DNA from: Elusimicrobia bacterium CG1_02_56_21
GTDB taxonomy: Bacteria; Elusimicrobiota; Elusimicrobia; Elusimicrobiales; UBA9959
DNA length: 44,242 nt
Direction of reading: 5' to 3'
NCBI GenBank assembly: GCA_001871115.1
Contig: MNUR01000002.1
Span: 113-44,354, forward strand
Part shown: piece by piece, positions 1 to 8,361 of the stretch
How the letters are laid out: every line of letters starts with the position of its first letter
Position numbering within the stretch: the first letter of the stretch is position 1
Notes under the pieces: model-generated
The model's input: only the letters and a program-made list of their open reading frames with translations
Told to the model about the DNA's origin: nothing
Database searches by the model: none
Translations under genes and position numbers: made by a program

Positions 1-2992
1 CGGCAACTATGTGCTTTCTTCAGGCATGCTGCGGGAGGGCGGGCTTTCGCTGCTCAGTTTTAAAGTGGGCCGCGCGCACCGGGGCGGGTTCGGGCTCCGC
101 TGGTTCGGCGCCGGAGATTTCAAGGTGTATTCAGCCATGGACGAAGCTGATGTCCCGCTGAAGGACAAGGCGCTTTCACTTTCGATGAAATATGAAAAGG
201 AACTGGCCCCGGGGCAGAAAGCCTATTGGCGGCTGAAAGCGAAAGACCATGCCGGCAGGCCGGCCTCCGGCGAAGCGATGATAAAGATCTTCGACCGCTC
301 CCTTGAATATTACGGCAAAGATTCCGGGTTCTGGGGGGACAGCCTTTACCCTAAAAGGCCGGCCGCGCGGGAAGGGCACGGCTCTCTTTTTACCCCTTAC
401 GCTATAGGTTTGCCCGTGCGCACCGGCGTCATCCAGCGGATGCTGGAGGCGTTCCGCGGCAGGACGGCGGAAGAAAAAATGGCTTCGCTCAGGATAGGTT
501 CCTCCCGGCTTTACGGCGGCTATCCGGGGGCAGGCGGTTACGCGGCGAAAAGCCTGATGTTCGAAGGAGAGAGCATGGCCAGGGAGCTTGCTGAGAGCGA
601 TTCTTCCAATATGGCCATGGCGGTTCCACAAAGCGTCCCGCGCTCGAACGACAAAGAGGATGTTTCCGAAAAAAAGATCAGGAACTCGATTGCGCTGTCC
701 GAAGCCGCTCCGGCCGAAGTTAAAGTGCGCAAAGACTTCTCCGAGACGGCCTATTACAACCCGCAGCTGAAAGTGGTCAAAGGCTCCGGCAGGTTTTCTT
801 TCACCGTACCCGAGAGGCTGACCTCCTGGAAAATAAGTTCTTATCTGCTTACCCGGAGCGCCCGCCGCGGCTCCTTTAGCGCCGGGACCGTTACAAAAAA
901 AGACCTGATGGTGCGGCTGGATATCCCCCGGTTCTTCCGCGAGGGAGACCGCTCCAGGCTTACCGCGGTGCTTACCAATGACACGAAAGGAGTACTTTCC
1001 GGGGAAGTGGCCCTTTTAATTACCCTGGACGGGAATCCCGCCCAGGAAGGCTTCGGCGTTAAAGAACCGTCCCGGGCTTTTTCTATCAAGCCGAACGGGA
1101 CCGTCCCGGTCTACTGGGACATTGAGGCGCCCCGCGGCACGGCCGCCTACAAAATCCGGGCCGTAGCCAGGGCCGGACAGCTCTCCGACGCTCAGGAAAA
1201 CGACCTGCCTGTGCTGCCTTCCCGGGAGCGGCTGATCGCTTCAGGCGTGGCGGCGCTGGACGGGAATTCCTCTAAAACCTTCAGGCTGGAGGAGCTGGAA
1301 GAGAAAGACTCCACCCGCCGGGTGGAATCGCTGCACGTAGAGATACAGCCGCAGCTCATACTTACCGTCATCAACAGCCTGCCCTATTTGGTGCATTATC
1401 CTCATGAATGCACCGAGCAGCTGCTGAACCGTTATGTGCCGCTGGCTATTGCCAACAGCTTCTACCGGAAATACCCGGAGCTGAGCGCTTCCGTGGCAAA
1501 GATCCCCAAGCGCTCAACGATCACCCCGGAATGGGAGCGCGATAATCCGGCGCGGATGATGACCCTTATGGAATCCCCCTGGGAACAGCAGTCGAAGGGC
1601 CGGAAGACCAGCCAGCCCATAGTGGATATGCTGGACCCTGAAGTTGTGGACCGCGAAAAAGAGGAAGCCCTCTCAAAACTTAAAGCTTACCAGAACCCGG
1701 ACGGCTCGTTCCCGTGGTTCCCCGGCGGGCATCCCAACCTGTATATGACGCTGTATGTTCTGGAAGGGCTGGCCGAGGCCTCCCGCTACGGGGTGGAGAT
1801 ACCGGAAGGTATGGCTAAAAAGGCGCTCTCCTACGCACTGGCTGAGATCCCTTCCCATCTGAAGCCTGAGGAAGACCAGGCCTCCCTGGTGCTTTACGCG
1901 GGCTATGTAGCCACTTCTTTCCCTTCGTCGTGGCGGGAAAGTAAAACGGCCCTTACTTACGCCAAGGCCTGGGTCGATTACGCGGACAAGCACTCTAACG
2001 CGATGACGGCTTTCGGTAAAGCTTACGCGGCCTATGTTTATCTCCGCCTGGGAGAGAAGGCAAAGGCCGAAAGTTACCTGGACCGCGCTATGGACGGAGC
2101 CCGCACGGACGATATAGCGGGAGTTTACTGGAGCCCGGAAAAGATCTCCTGGCTCTGGTATAACGACACCGTGGAGAAGCACGCCTTTATCCTCAGGACC
2201 CTGCTGGCCGTGCGCCCCGGGGATGCCAGAATAGCCGGGATGGTGCGCTGGCTGCTGTTCAACCGGAAGGCTAATGAGTGGAAATCCACCAAAGCTTCGG
2301 CGGCCGCTATCTACTCCCTGCTCGACGTGATGAAGGCTAAAGGCGCCCTGGATAAGCCGGAGAGCTTCAGCCTTAAATGGGGGGAGATCTCTGAAAAGAC
2401 CGAGCTCAAGCCTTTTGACTGGGTGGCGAAGCCGCTGCGCTGGTCCAAATACGGGGCCGGGATTGGCAAGGACGACCTTGCTCCTTTTATAGAGAAGAAA
2501 GGCCCCGGGCTGGCTTTCGCATCCTTTACCGGCATTTACACTACGGATAAAACCGTGAAGGAATCTCCCGCGGGGATGATGAACGTTTCACGAAAATATT
2601 TCCTGAGGGAGAAGGACGGGGCTGATTATTCTCTTAAGCCTCTTTCGGACGGGGCTACCGTAGCCGTCGGCGACCAGATAGAGGTGCATCTTACGGTGAA
2701 AACGCGCAGCCGTTTCGAATATGTTTATCTGAAAGACCCCAAGCCCGCCGGCTTCGAAGCGGAAACGCTCAACAGCGGCTGGAAATGGGACCAGCTGGGG
2801 CGCTATGAGGAACCTAAGGATTCTCTGACCAACTTCTTCATGGAGCGGCTGCCGCACGGCGAATACGTGCTGAAGTACCGCCTGCGCCCGACTACGCCCG
2901 GAACCTTCAAGGCCGGGGGAGCGGTGATCCAGTCCATGTACGCCCCGGAGTTCGCCGCGCATTCCTCCGGCATGACCCTGAGGGTGAAGTAA
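1..2992 (+). CDS. Alpha-2-macroglobulin family protein, 3' part (5' end outside the window)
   Basis: This is a bacterial alpha-2-macroglobulin: a large periplasmic or cell-surface protease trap whose internal thioester crosslinks attacking proteases. The frame is open from position 2 and codes before the first GTG at 11, so the gene starts upstream and about 996 codons are visible. Bacterial members usually have 1500-2000 residues. Counting from the GTG at 11, residues 235-285 resemble the MG domain preceding the thioester domain. CTEQ at 467-470 (nucleotides 1409-1420) is the intact Cys-x-Glu-Gln thioester signature. A helical TED/terpenoid-cyclase-like region follows at about 540-800, and a receptor-binding-like beta domain ends the protein. 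The signal peptide or lipobox cannot be seen. These proteins are often paired with penicillin-binding protein PbpC, but no such gene lies downstream; the upstream side is not visible. The family call is firm, and the target protease is unknown. Confidence 0.93.
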   Translation, partial: GNYVLSSGMLREGGLSLLSFKVGRAHRGGFGLRWFGAGDFKVYSAMDEADVPLKDKALSLSMKYEKELAPGQKAYWRLKAKDHAGRPASGEAMIKIFDRSLEYYGKDSGFWGDSLYPKRPAAREGHGSLFTPYAIGLPVRTGVIQRMLEAFRGRTAEEKMASLRIGSSRLYGGYPGAGGYAAKSLMFEGESMARELAESDSSNMAMAVPQSVPRSNDKEDVSEKKIRNSIALSEAAPAEVKVRKDFSETAYYNPQLKVVKGSGRFSFTVPERLTSWKISSYLLTRSARRGSFSAGTVTKKDLMVRLDIPRFFREGDRSRLTAVLTNDTKGVLSGEVALLITLDGNPAQEGFGVKEPSRAFSIKPNGTVPVYWDIEAPRGTAAYKIRAVARAGQLSDAQENDLPVLPSRERLIASGVAALDGNSSKTFRLEELEEKDSTRRVESLHVEIQPQLILTVINSLPYLVHYPHECTEQLLNRYVPLAIANSFYRKYPELSASVAKIPKRSTITPEWERDNPARMMTLMESPWEQQSKGRKTSQPIVDMLDPEVVDREKEEALSKLKAYQNPDGSFPWFPGGHPNLYMTLYVLEGLAEASRYGVEIPEGMAKKALSYALAEIPSHLKPEEDQASLVLYAGYVATSFPSSWRESKTALTYAKAWVDYADKHSNAMTAFGKAYAAYVYLRLGEKAKAESYLDRAMDGARTDDIAGVYWSPEKISWLWYNDTVEKHAFILRTLLAVRPGDARIAGMVRWLLFNRKANEWKSTKASAAAIYSLLDVMKAKGALDKPESFSLKWGEISEKTELKPFDWVAKPLRWSKYGAGIGKDDLAPFIEKKGPGLAFASFTGIYTTDKTVKESPAGMMNVSRKYFLREKDGADYSLKPLSDGATVAVGDQIEVHLTVKTRSRFEYVYLKDPKPAGFEAETLNSGWKWDQLGRYEEPKDSLTNFFMERLPHGEYVLKYRLRPTTPGTFKAGGAVIQSMYAPEFAAHSSGMTLRVK

Positions 2993-2995
2993 GGA

Positions 2996-3089
2996 GCGGG
3001 CAACGGAGTTTATTTCCGGCGGCCTGCCATGCGGGCCGGAACGCAAAACGCGTTCGGCCACACCGTGGCCTCACTCCGTGTTCGCCCGC
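2996..3089. other. Multibranched inverted-repeat structure: outer stem enclosing three abutting hairpins
   Basis: Directly after the preceding stop codon an outer stem can form from 2996-3001 (gcgggc) with 3084-3089, continued by 3003-3009 (acggagt) with 3073-3079. It encloses three hairpins with no bases between them: 3020-3038 (8 bp, loop cat), 3039-3055 (6 bp, loop aaaac) and 3056-3070 (6 bp, loop acc). The layout is cloverleaf-like, but there is no T-loop or anticodon arm, so it is not a tRNA. No T-tract follows, so it is not a classical terminator. The remaining 3090-3221 also folds: gccgt at about 3119 pairs with acggc around an inner gggc-tat-gccc hairpin. The function is unknown; a 3' UTR structure, a transcript end or a repeat element are all possible. 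Confidence 0.5.
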
Positions 3090-3221
3090 CGCGCAACGGT
3101 TCCCGAAGCTATGCTAGTGCCGTATCAAAGGGCTATGCCCCTCAGACGGCCATCTTCCAGGGTCCGGGGAGCAATACCCCCGCCAGCCCCTAGACCGGGC
3201 TTAGATAGAAAAATATGTGGC

Positions 3222-3548
3222 TTAAAAACGGCGGAAGGTGAAGGTGTTGGCCGAGCCGGAGCCCAGGATCCTGAAAAGAAGGAAGAAGGCCAGCGCGCCG
3301 GCTATCATCAGGGGTATGCCCAGTATGGCGCCTATGACAGTAGAGGTGAGCAGGGCGCCTACGGTGAACAGGCCCAGGCCCAGGACGGCCAGGCCGCCGG
3401 CGGCCAGTATTTTCAGGCGGGTAAGCAGGCCCGGCTTCTGCGGAGGGTTGCCGCGCCGGGGCTCTTCCCTGCGCGGGGGAACGCTCCCGGGGCTGATCAA
3501 TTCCGGCTCTATGCATTCTGTTGTAGCGGGCAACCGCTTGTCTGTCAT
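3222..3548 (-). CDS. Small two-helix membrane protein, hypothetical
   Basis: A 108-residue protein of unrecognised family. Residues 1-42 are polar and rich in Pro, Arg and Glu. Two hydrophobic stretches follow at about 46-66 and 70-93, rich in Gly, Ala and Leu as in close-packed transmembrane helices, and the protein ends in a short basic tail (FRRF). It is probably an inner-membrane protein with a cytoplasmic N-terminus. Two overlapping frames of similar length lack membrane character, and the hydrophobic pattern decides in favour of this one. There is no Shine-Dalgarno before the ATG. Instead TACAAT lies exactly six bases upstream, which would give a leaderless mRNA. It is divergent from the gene at 3693 and convergent with the macroglobulin gene. 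It is monocistronic and its function is unknown. Confidence 0.62.
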   Translation of the reverse strand: MTDKRLPATTECIEPELISPGSVPPRREEPRRGNPPQKPGLLTRLKILAAGGLAVLGLGLFTVGALLTSTVIGAILGIPLMIAGALAFFLLFRILGSGSANTFTFRRF

Positions 3549-3554
3549 AGTTCT

Positions 3555-3560
3555 ATTGTA
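3555..3560 (-). promoter_or_regulatory. -10 hexamer TACAAT, probably leaderless
   Basis: On the minus strand TGATACAAT (extended -10 type) ends six bases before the ATG at 3548, so a normal start site would fall on the A of the start codon. I see no clear -35 box. Confidence 0.45.
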
Positions 3561-3637
3561 TCAAAGCTATGGCGCTGCCGGAACCCGGGCTGCCCCGGGG
3601 CCGGTTATTTTGTAATAAATCCGCAAAACGGCTGATA

Positions 3638-3643
3638 TATAAT
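3638..3643 (+). promoter_or_regulatory. -10 hexamer TATAAT for surface locus 1
   Basis: A perfect TATAAT lies 49 bases before the ATG at 3693 in an AT-rich patch within GC-rich DNA. TTGTAA at 3610-3615 is too distant (22 bases) to be a good -35. A Shine-Dalgarno (aggaga) precedes the start, so this transcript has a normal leader. Confidence 0.45.
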
Positions 3644-3692
3644 ATATAGGCGGGCAATCGCCTGCGAACGCAGTTCAGGAGAACAGGAAAGT

Positions 3693-4706
3693 ATGAAAAA
3701 ACCCCCCCTGGCAGTAATAAGCGCGACAGCCGCGCTGTTCGGTCTTTTTGTCTTTTGCGCTCCCGCGAGGGCGGCGGACGGCTCCCGGGCCAATGCCCTG
3801 CTGGTAGTGCCTTCTGACCGGACGGCCTTTGACAAGAAATTCCAGAATTTCCTGGTTGCTAACGGGGCTAAGCTTCTTCACTCCCACCCGCCCAGCGTTT
3901 TTATAGGCTATATACCGCGGGAGCTGGACAAAGAACTGAAGGACAAGTTCGGTGCGCTGGTTTACCGCGACAGGGTGGACGACTGGAGTTCTTTCGCCCG
4001 CTACGGCGAGAGCGCGGTCTTCGCCGTGAATGCCTGGAACAAGCGCTTTGTGGAAGACCCGCCCGAGGCGCCGCTGGTAGTAAGCACCAAGGTGCAGAGA
4101 GCGGGCAGGAAGGGCGACGCGCTCAGACTTACCTGGAACGAGGTTATGAAGGCTAATGCGTACAGGCTTCAGATCAGCCCGGAGCAGGACTTCGGAGTTG
4201 TGATCCTCGATACGGTTCTCGCAAGAAACGATTACCGCCTGGTTCCCGCTTTCTGGAAGGACGGGGTTTATTACTGGCGCGTGGCCGGTATCCTCACGCT
4301 TAATACCGGGGAAACCAAGGAAGGTGTTTTTTCCGGGATCTACTCTTTTGCGGTCTCGAAGCCGGCGCGCGCGCCCGGTCCTAAATTAGGAGCCCCTCCG
4401 CTTCCCGCTAAAAGCCGGTTCAAAGGCAGGCCCCTTTCCTGGGCCTCCCCGGTGGCTTTCAAGTATTACCGGATGCAGCTTTCAGAAACAGCCGATTTTG
4501 AAACCCCTGTCCTGGATGTTTTCACCGATACCTGCACGTATAAATTGTCGGGCCTGCCCATAAAAAGGAATACGCCTTACTATATGCGGGTAATGGGCTC
4601 GGACGGAGCTATTCCCGGGGAGTGGTCCGGGGTTTCTGAAGTTGTTATTGAGCCTCCCGGCCCTATCCTCAGGGATTCCCGCAGGCTCCGCAGGAGAAGC
4701 AAGTAA
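3693..4706 (+). CDS. Secreted protein with I9-like N-terminal domain and two FN3-like domains
   Basis: A 337-residue exported protein. A Sec signal peptide covers residues 1-27 (cleavage near PARAADG). Residues 30-115 look like a small alpha-beta domain resembling subtilisin propeptide/inhibitor I9 folds: a LLVVPSD strand, a helix, then SVFIGYIPRELDKELK. Two FN3-like beta domains follow at about 125-225 and 240-325, each with a YRLQIS/YYRMQLS strand and a YYWRV or YYMRV strand. The C-terminus is basic (RRLRRRSK). A good Shine-Dalgarno (aggaga) precedes the ATG. The next gene, a secreted metalloprotease, begins 29 bases downstream, so a chaperone or inhibitor role toward that protease is possible. 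This is inference from a weak fold resemblance, and the protein could simply be a surface adhesin. Confidence 0.72.
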   Translation: MKKPPLAVISATAALFGLFVFCAPARAADGSRANALLVVPSDRTAFDKKFQNFLVANGAKLLHSHPPSVFIGYIPRELDKELKDKFGALVYRDRVDDWSSFARYGESAVFAVNAWNKRFVEDPPEAPLVVSTKVQRAGRKGDALRLTWNEVMKANAYRLQISPEQDFGVVILDTVLARNDYRLVPAFWKDGVYYWRVAGILTLNTGETKEGVFSGIYSFAVSKPARAPGPKLGAPPLPAKSRFKGRPLSWASPVAFKYYRMQLSETADFETPVLDVFTDTCTYKLSGLPIKRNTPYYMRVMGSDGAIPGEWSGVSEVVIEPPGPILRDSRRLRRRSK

Positions 4707-4735
4707 ATTTGGATGAGTTTTGCCCTGTAAGGCAT

Positions 4736-7312
4736 ATGAAAATAATATACACAGCCGCAGCCTTCTTACTGGTACTTTCCTGCCCTATGCGGGCGGCCGC
4801 CGCCGCTTACGGGGCCGGCTTTTATGATACCAGCGAATACTTCATGGGCAAGGTTGCGGTCAACGTTATTTTCGTGGAGAGCGACGGCTCTATTGACGTG
4901 CGGACCGAAACCAACGGCTGGTCTGATTACAAAAAGAACCAGGTCATGGTGGGAGTACAGAACGCTATGAGCTGGTGGGAGGGGATAACGGCGGGCGCTA
5001 ATCTGAGCTTTGTCTACAATAATACCACCGTGACTACCGGTTATGAACCCATAAACCGCGCAAGCACAGAAGAAGAACTCTGGATAATGCAGGTCATGGG
5101 CAAGCTGGGTTATACCGAGCCCGATTACGGCGACAGGGTATTTCACTACAATAACGACATGCGGGCGGCAAATTCCGCCGACTGGTCTTTTACCGTGTTT
5201 ATGGCGGACAGTCAGCAGGACGCGGACGGGGAATTCCCGGACGGAGCTTTCGCTTACGCCTATATAGGCGGGCCGTTCATGGTGATGACCTACAATAACG
5301 ACAGTTACGGCATAGCCGACCTGGACGCCGTGGCGGCGCATGAAACCGGCCATATTTTTTACGCCCTGGACGAATACGCCGCCTCCGGCTGCGCCACCAC
5401 TGACAGCGCGGGGTACCGGAATATCACTAATACCAACTGCGAGACCGGCGGAACCAGTTTTGCCTGCATCATGCGCGGCGACACCCCGCCTTATGACAGT
5501 AATTCTATCTGCGAGCATACTAAGCACATGCTTGGCTGGACCGACATAAATTCAAATTCAATACTGGACCTGATAGACCTGCCCCCGACTACGGTACTCA
5601 ACGCTTTCACTCCAGACCCTACCAGCAATACTTCACCGGTCTATTACGGGATGGCCCATTCCACAGCCGCTTACCCTAATATAAACACCTACGACTTTTC
5701 AGTCGCCAGGACGCCCGCGAATATAACCATAAACCGCATAGCTTCGGTCGAGTATAAAATTGATTCCGGCTCCTGGCTTCCGGCCTCGCCCCGCGACGGG
5801 GCTTTTGACCAGAACGTTGACAGTTTTACCTTTACTGCCGCCTTGCCGTCCGGCTCTACTTATGTCATATCCGCGCGGGCCAGGGATATCTTCGGCGCTT
5901 ATGACGCCACTCCCGCTACCGACAGTCTTACCGTAGACTCCGGTCAGCCGCAGGATATTCTTTATATTAACGACGGGACCGGCAGCGACGAGGATTATAC
6001 CAGGTCCCTCACTACGCTTTCCGCCAACTGGGGGACTTCCTGGCATTCAAGCGGTATCAACCGGTACGAATACGCCATAGGGACAACCCCCGGCGCCGTA
6101 AATACCGTCGGCTGGACCTCCGTCGGTACGGCGCTGAGCGTGACCAAAACAGGGCTGTCCCTTTCTGAAGGCGTAAATTATTATTTTTCCGTAGTCGCGT
6201 ATTCCAACGCCGCGACGGTATCCGGAACTACTACTTCCGACGGGATAAAGGCGGACACTATCAGTCCTACGGCTAAAGTACAGCTAACTTCGGCTGTTCC
6301 GGTTAAAACCGGGTCTTTCACCGCTAAGCTGATCGTTACCGAGGCTAATGCGGTCTCCGGAACCCCGCAGCTGGGCTTTGCCGCGTCAAACGGATTCCTG
6401 GTCCCGCTTACAATGTCTTACCTGGTGGATTCTACCTGGACCGCCTCAGGCTATATTGAATCCTACCATTCGACCGGAACCGCGGCCTTCTATTTCAGCG
6501 CGGCCGATATGGCCGGCAATACGGGCGCGACCGTAACTTCCGGCGGAACTTTTTCTATCAGCCCCTCCCTGACGGGCGGCTCCAGCGGCACGGTTTCAAA
6601 CAGCGACGGAAATTCCGTGCTGATTACTTCCGGCTCTTATACCGGCACCCTGTTCGTTTCTATTTCAACAGTGCCTGCCGGGACTATCTCGGGGGCGGAC
6701 GGCGCTTCTCCTGATTCCAAAAAAGTCTTTTCCAGGGACCTGGCCAGGGAGTTCTCCGCAAGGGACGGCGCAGGGAACCCCGTTACTACCTTCCTGACCC
6801 CGCTTACAATAACAATGTCTTATCCCGACGCTGATAATGACGGCCGGATAGATATGGACCTTCTGAGGGAATCTACAGCCTGGATCTATTACCTGGACCC
6901 CGCTCTCGGCAGGTGGACTCCCCTGCCGGGGGTTACCCGCAATGCCGCGGCGAATACTCTGTCCGCCGAGCTTACTCATTTTTCCGTTTATTCGGTCAGG
7001 GCCGCCGGCTCCACAGCCGCCGATATAAGTTCTCTGCGCGCCTATCCTAATCCCTGCGATTTCCGCACGGTAGCTTCTCTCACTATCGACGGAATCCCGG
7101 CCGACGCCGCAGAGCCCCGGGTGTATATTTACAACGAGGCGGGGGAACTGGTCCGCTCGCTTGCGCCGGGGGACGGGATAAACGGGCTGAACGCGGCTTC
7201 CTGGGACGGGCTCCTTGAGGGCGGGGCAAAGGCGGCCAGCGGACTTTATATTTACCTGGTCAGAACTTCGAATTACGGAAAAGGGAGCGGTAAGTTCTTT
7301 ATATTATGGTAA
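4736..7312 (+). CDS. Secreted HETGH zinc metalloprotease with C-terminal sorting-like domain
   Basis: An 858-residue secreted protein. I chose the ATG at 4736, preceded by taagg and followed at once by a signal peptide ending in RAAAAA. The longer frame from a TTG at 4709 would bury that signal. HETGH at residues 202-206, followed by ALDEY, is a zinc-protease signature resembling the HExGH...DEY pattern of M64 (IgA-peptidase-like) enzymes. A cysteine-containing segment with CIMRG and ICEHTKHMLGW follows. Residues 290-680 form Ig/FN3-like beta domains. The last 90 residues, from AYPNP through YIYNEAGELVRSL to a GLYIYLV strand, resemble FlgD-type/T9SS type A C-terminal domains. It sits between an FN3/I9-like protein and a PorV-like barrel whose ATG overlaps its stop by seven bases, so they are probably translationally coupled. 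The substrate is unknown. Confidence 0.85.
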   Translation: MKIIYTAAAFLLVLSCPMRAAAAAYGAGFYDTSEYFMGKVAVNVIFVESDGSIDVRTETNGWSDYKKNQVMVGVQNAMSWWEGITAGANLSFVYNNTTVTTGYEPINRASTEEELWIMQVMGKLGYTEPDYGDRVFHYNNDMRAANSADWSFTVFMADSQQDADGEFPDGAFAYAYIGGPFMVMTYNNDSYGIADLDAVAAHETGHIFYALDEYAASGCATTDSAGYRNITNTNCETGGTSFACIMRGDTPPYDSNSICEHTKHMLGWTDINSNSILDLIDLPPTTVLNAFTPDPTSNTSPVYYGMAHSTAAYPNINTYDFSVARTPANITINRIASVEYKIDSGSWLPASPRDGAFDQNVDSFTFTAALPSGSTYVISARARDIFGAYDATPATDSLTVDSGQPQDILYINDGTGSDEDYTRSLTTLSANWGTSWHSSGINRYEYAIGTTPGAVNTVGWTSVGTALSVTKTGLSLSEGVNYYFSVVAYSNAATVSGTTTSDGIKADTISPTAKVQLTSAVPVKTGSFTAKLIVTEANAVSGTPQLGFAASNGFLVPLTMSYLVDSTWTASGYIESYHSTGTAAFYFSAADMAGNTGATVTSGGTFSISPSLTGGSSGTVSNSDGNSVLITSGSYTGTLFVSISTVPAGTISGADGASPDSKKVFSRDLAREFSARDGAGNPVTTFLTPLTITMSYPDADNDGRIDMDLLRESTAWIYYLDPALGRWTPLPGVTRNAAANTLSAELTHFSVYSVRAAGSTAADISSLRAYPNPCDFRTVASLTIDGIPADAAEPRVYIYNEAGELVRSLAPGDGINGLNAASWDGLLEGGAKAASGLYIYLVRTSNYGKGSGKFFILW

Positions 7313-8361
7313 AAAAAGCCGCCGCGATCTTTATCCTGCTGCTCTCCGCCCAGCCCGCCGGGGCCGGGGGGGGCGGGGACGCTTTGCCCTTTTTAAAGCT
7401 GGATACCGGGGCCCGGGGCGCGGCGCTTGCCGGGGCTTATTGCGCCTCCGGAGACGACGCGCTGAGCGTGTTTTACAATCCGGCCGGGACGGCGCTGGTA
7501 AATAAGAAAGAAATACTTCTGGGCCATAATGAGTGGCTTGAGGGGATCCGTAATGAGACCGCAGCTTATGTGCACCCGCTCGGCCCGGGCCTCACTCTTT
7601 TTGCCGGGATTAACGCGCTTTTCAGCGGCAGTATGGCCAAATACGACCCGGTGGGCGACGATATAGGGACTTTCAGTTCCATGGAAGGGTCTTATTCAGC
7701 GGGACTTTCAGGGCCTCTCGGCAACGGTTTTTACGGGGGCGCGGCGCTTAAGGCCCTTTCCCAGCACGCGGCGGGCAGGAAGGCCATGGCCTGGGCCGGG
7801 GACGCCGGGATACTGAAAGAGAGCGGAGACTGGAAGTTCGGGATTTCCGGCGCGAATTTCGGCGGCCGGCTTAAATTCGCTACGAGCAGCTTTCCTCTGC
7901 CTTTAATTTTAAGAGCCGGAGTTTCCCGCGGGTTCCATGAAGATTTTACGGTTTCGGCGGAAGGCGTTAAAGCCGGCAGGTCCGCGGGAACCGCCGCGCT
8001 CGGGGCCGAGGGCCGCCTCCAGGCCGGGCCTAAGGAATATTTTTTCCTGCGGGCCGGTTATAAGACCGGGCGCAGCCGCTTCGCCGGTCCCGGCTTTACC
8101 GCAGGGGTGGGCCTTACCAGCGCCGATTTCCGCCTTGATTACGCATTCGCCCCTTACGGGGACCTCGGCGACGCGCACAGGATAACAGTGGCTTTAGGGT
8201 TCGGGGCCGCGCGCCCGGAAAAGATAACCCGCTACAGCGGCCTGCCGCCCAGCCGCGAGAAGCTCCGGGAATACGAACCCCCTAAAAAGACGGATACCAG
8301 GACAAAGGCGCAGAAGAAGAAAGATAATAAAAAAGCCAGCGAAGTCTATTTTATGTGGTAG
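7306..8361 (+). CDS. PorV/PorQ-like outer-membrane beta-barrel protein
   Basis: A 351-residue protein with a signal peptide (residues 1-21) and the PorV/PorQ family signature near the N-terminus: FLKLDTGARGAALAGAY, then DDALSVFYNPAG. Alternating Gly/aromatic strands continue to the typical barrel end DYAFAPYGDLGDAHR. In Bacteroidota, PorV is the outer-membrane shuttle that carries CTD-bearing cargo in type IX secretion, while other relatives are FadL-like porins. The ATG overlaps the stop of the preceding CTD-bearing protease, pointing to a linked function. After the barrel there is a Lys/Arg-rich tail of about 60 residues (KKTDTRTKAQKKKDNKK) ending in YFMW, absent from the second PorV-like protein at 39062. 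The 3' end overlaps the convergent glycosyltransferase gene by 11 bases. The family call is good; the transport role is inferred. Confidence 0.85.
   Translation: MVKKAAAIFILLLSAQPAGAGGGGDALPFLKLDTGARGAALAGAYCASGDDALSVFYNPAGTALVNKKEILLGHNEWLEGIRNETAAYVHPLGPGLTLFAGINALFSGSMAKYDPVGDDIGTFSSMEGSYSAGLSGPLGNGFYGGAALKALSQHAAGRKAMAWAGDAGILKESGDWKFGISGANFGGRLKFATSSFPLPLILRAGVSRGFHEDFTVSAEGVKAGRSAGTAALGAEGRLQAGPKEYFFLRAGYKTGRSRFAGPGFTAGVGLTSADFRLDYAFAPYGDLGDAHRITVALGFGAARPEKITRYSGLPPSREKLREYEPPKKTDTRTKAQKKKDNKKASEVYFMW

Noticed and set aside
2996..3089. Cloverleaf-like region as a tRNA or tmRNA gene
   Set aside because: There is no T-loop consensus, no anticodon arm with a seven-base loop and no CCA-adjacent acceptor geometry.
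3238..3615. Alternative frames over the small membrane protein (plus strand 3238-3615 and minus strand 3190-3516)
   Set aside because: They are Arg/Pro/Gly-rich with no membrane helices or start signals. The hydrophobic pattern and the promoter support only the 3222-3548 minus frame.
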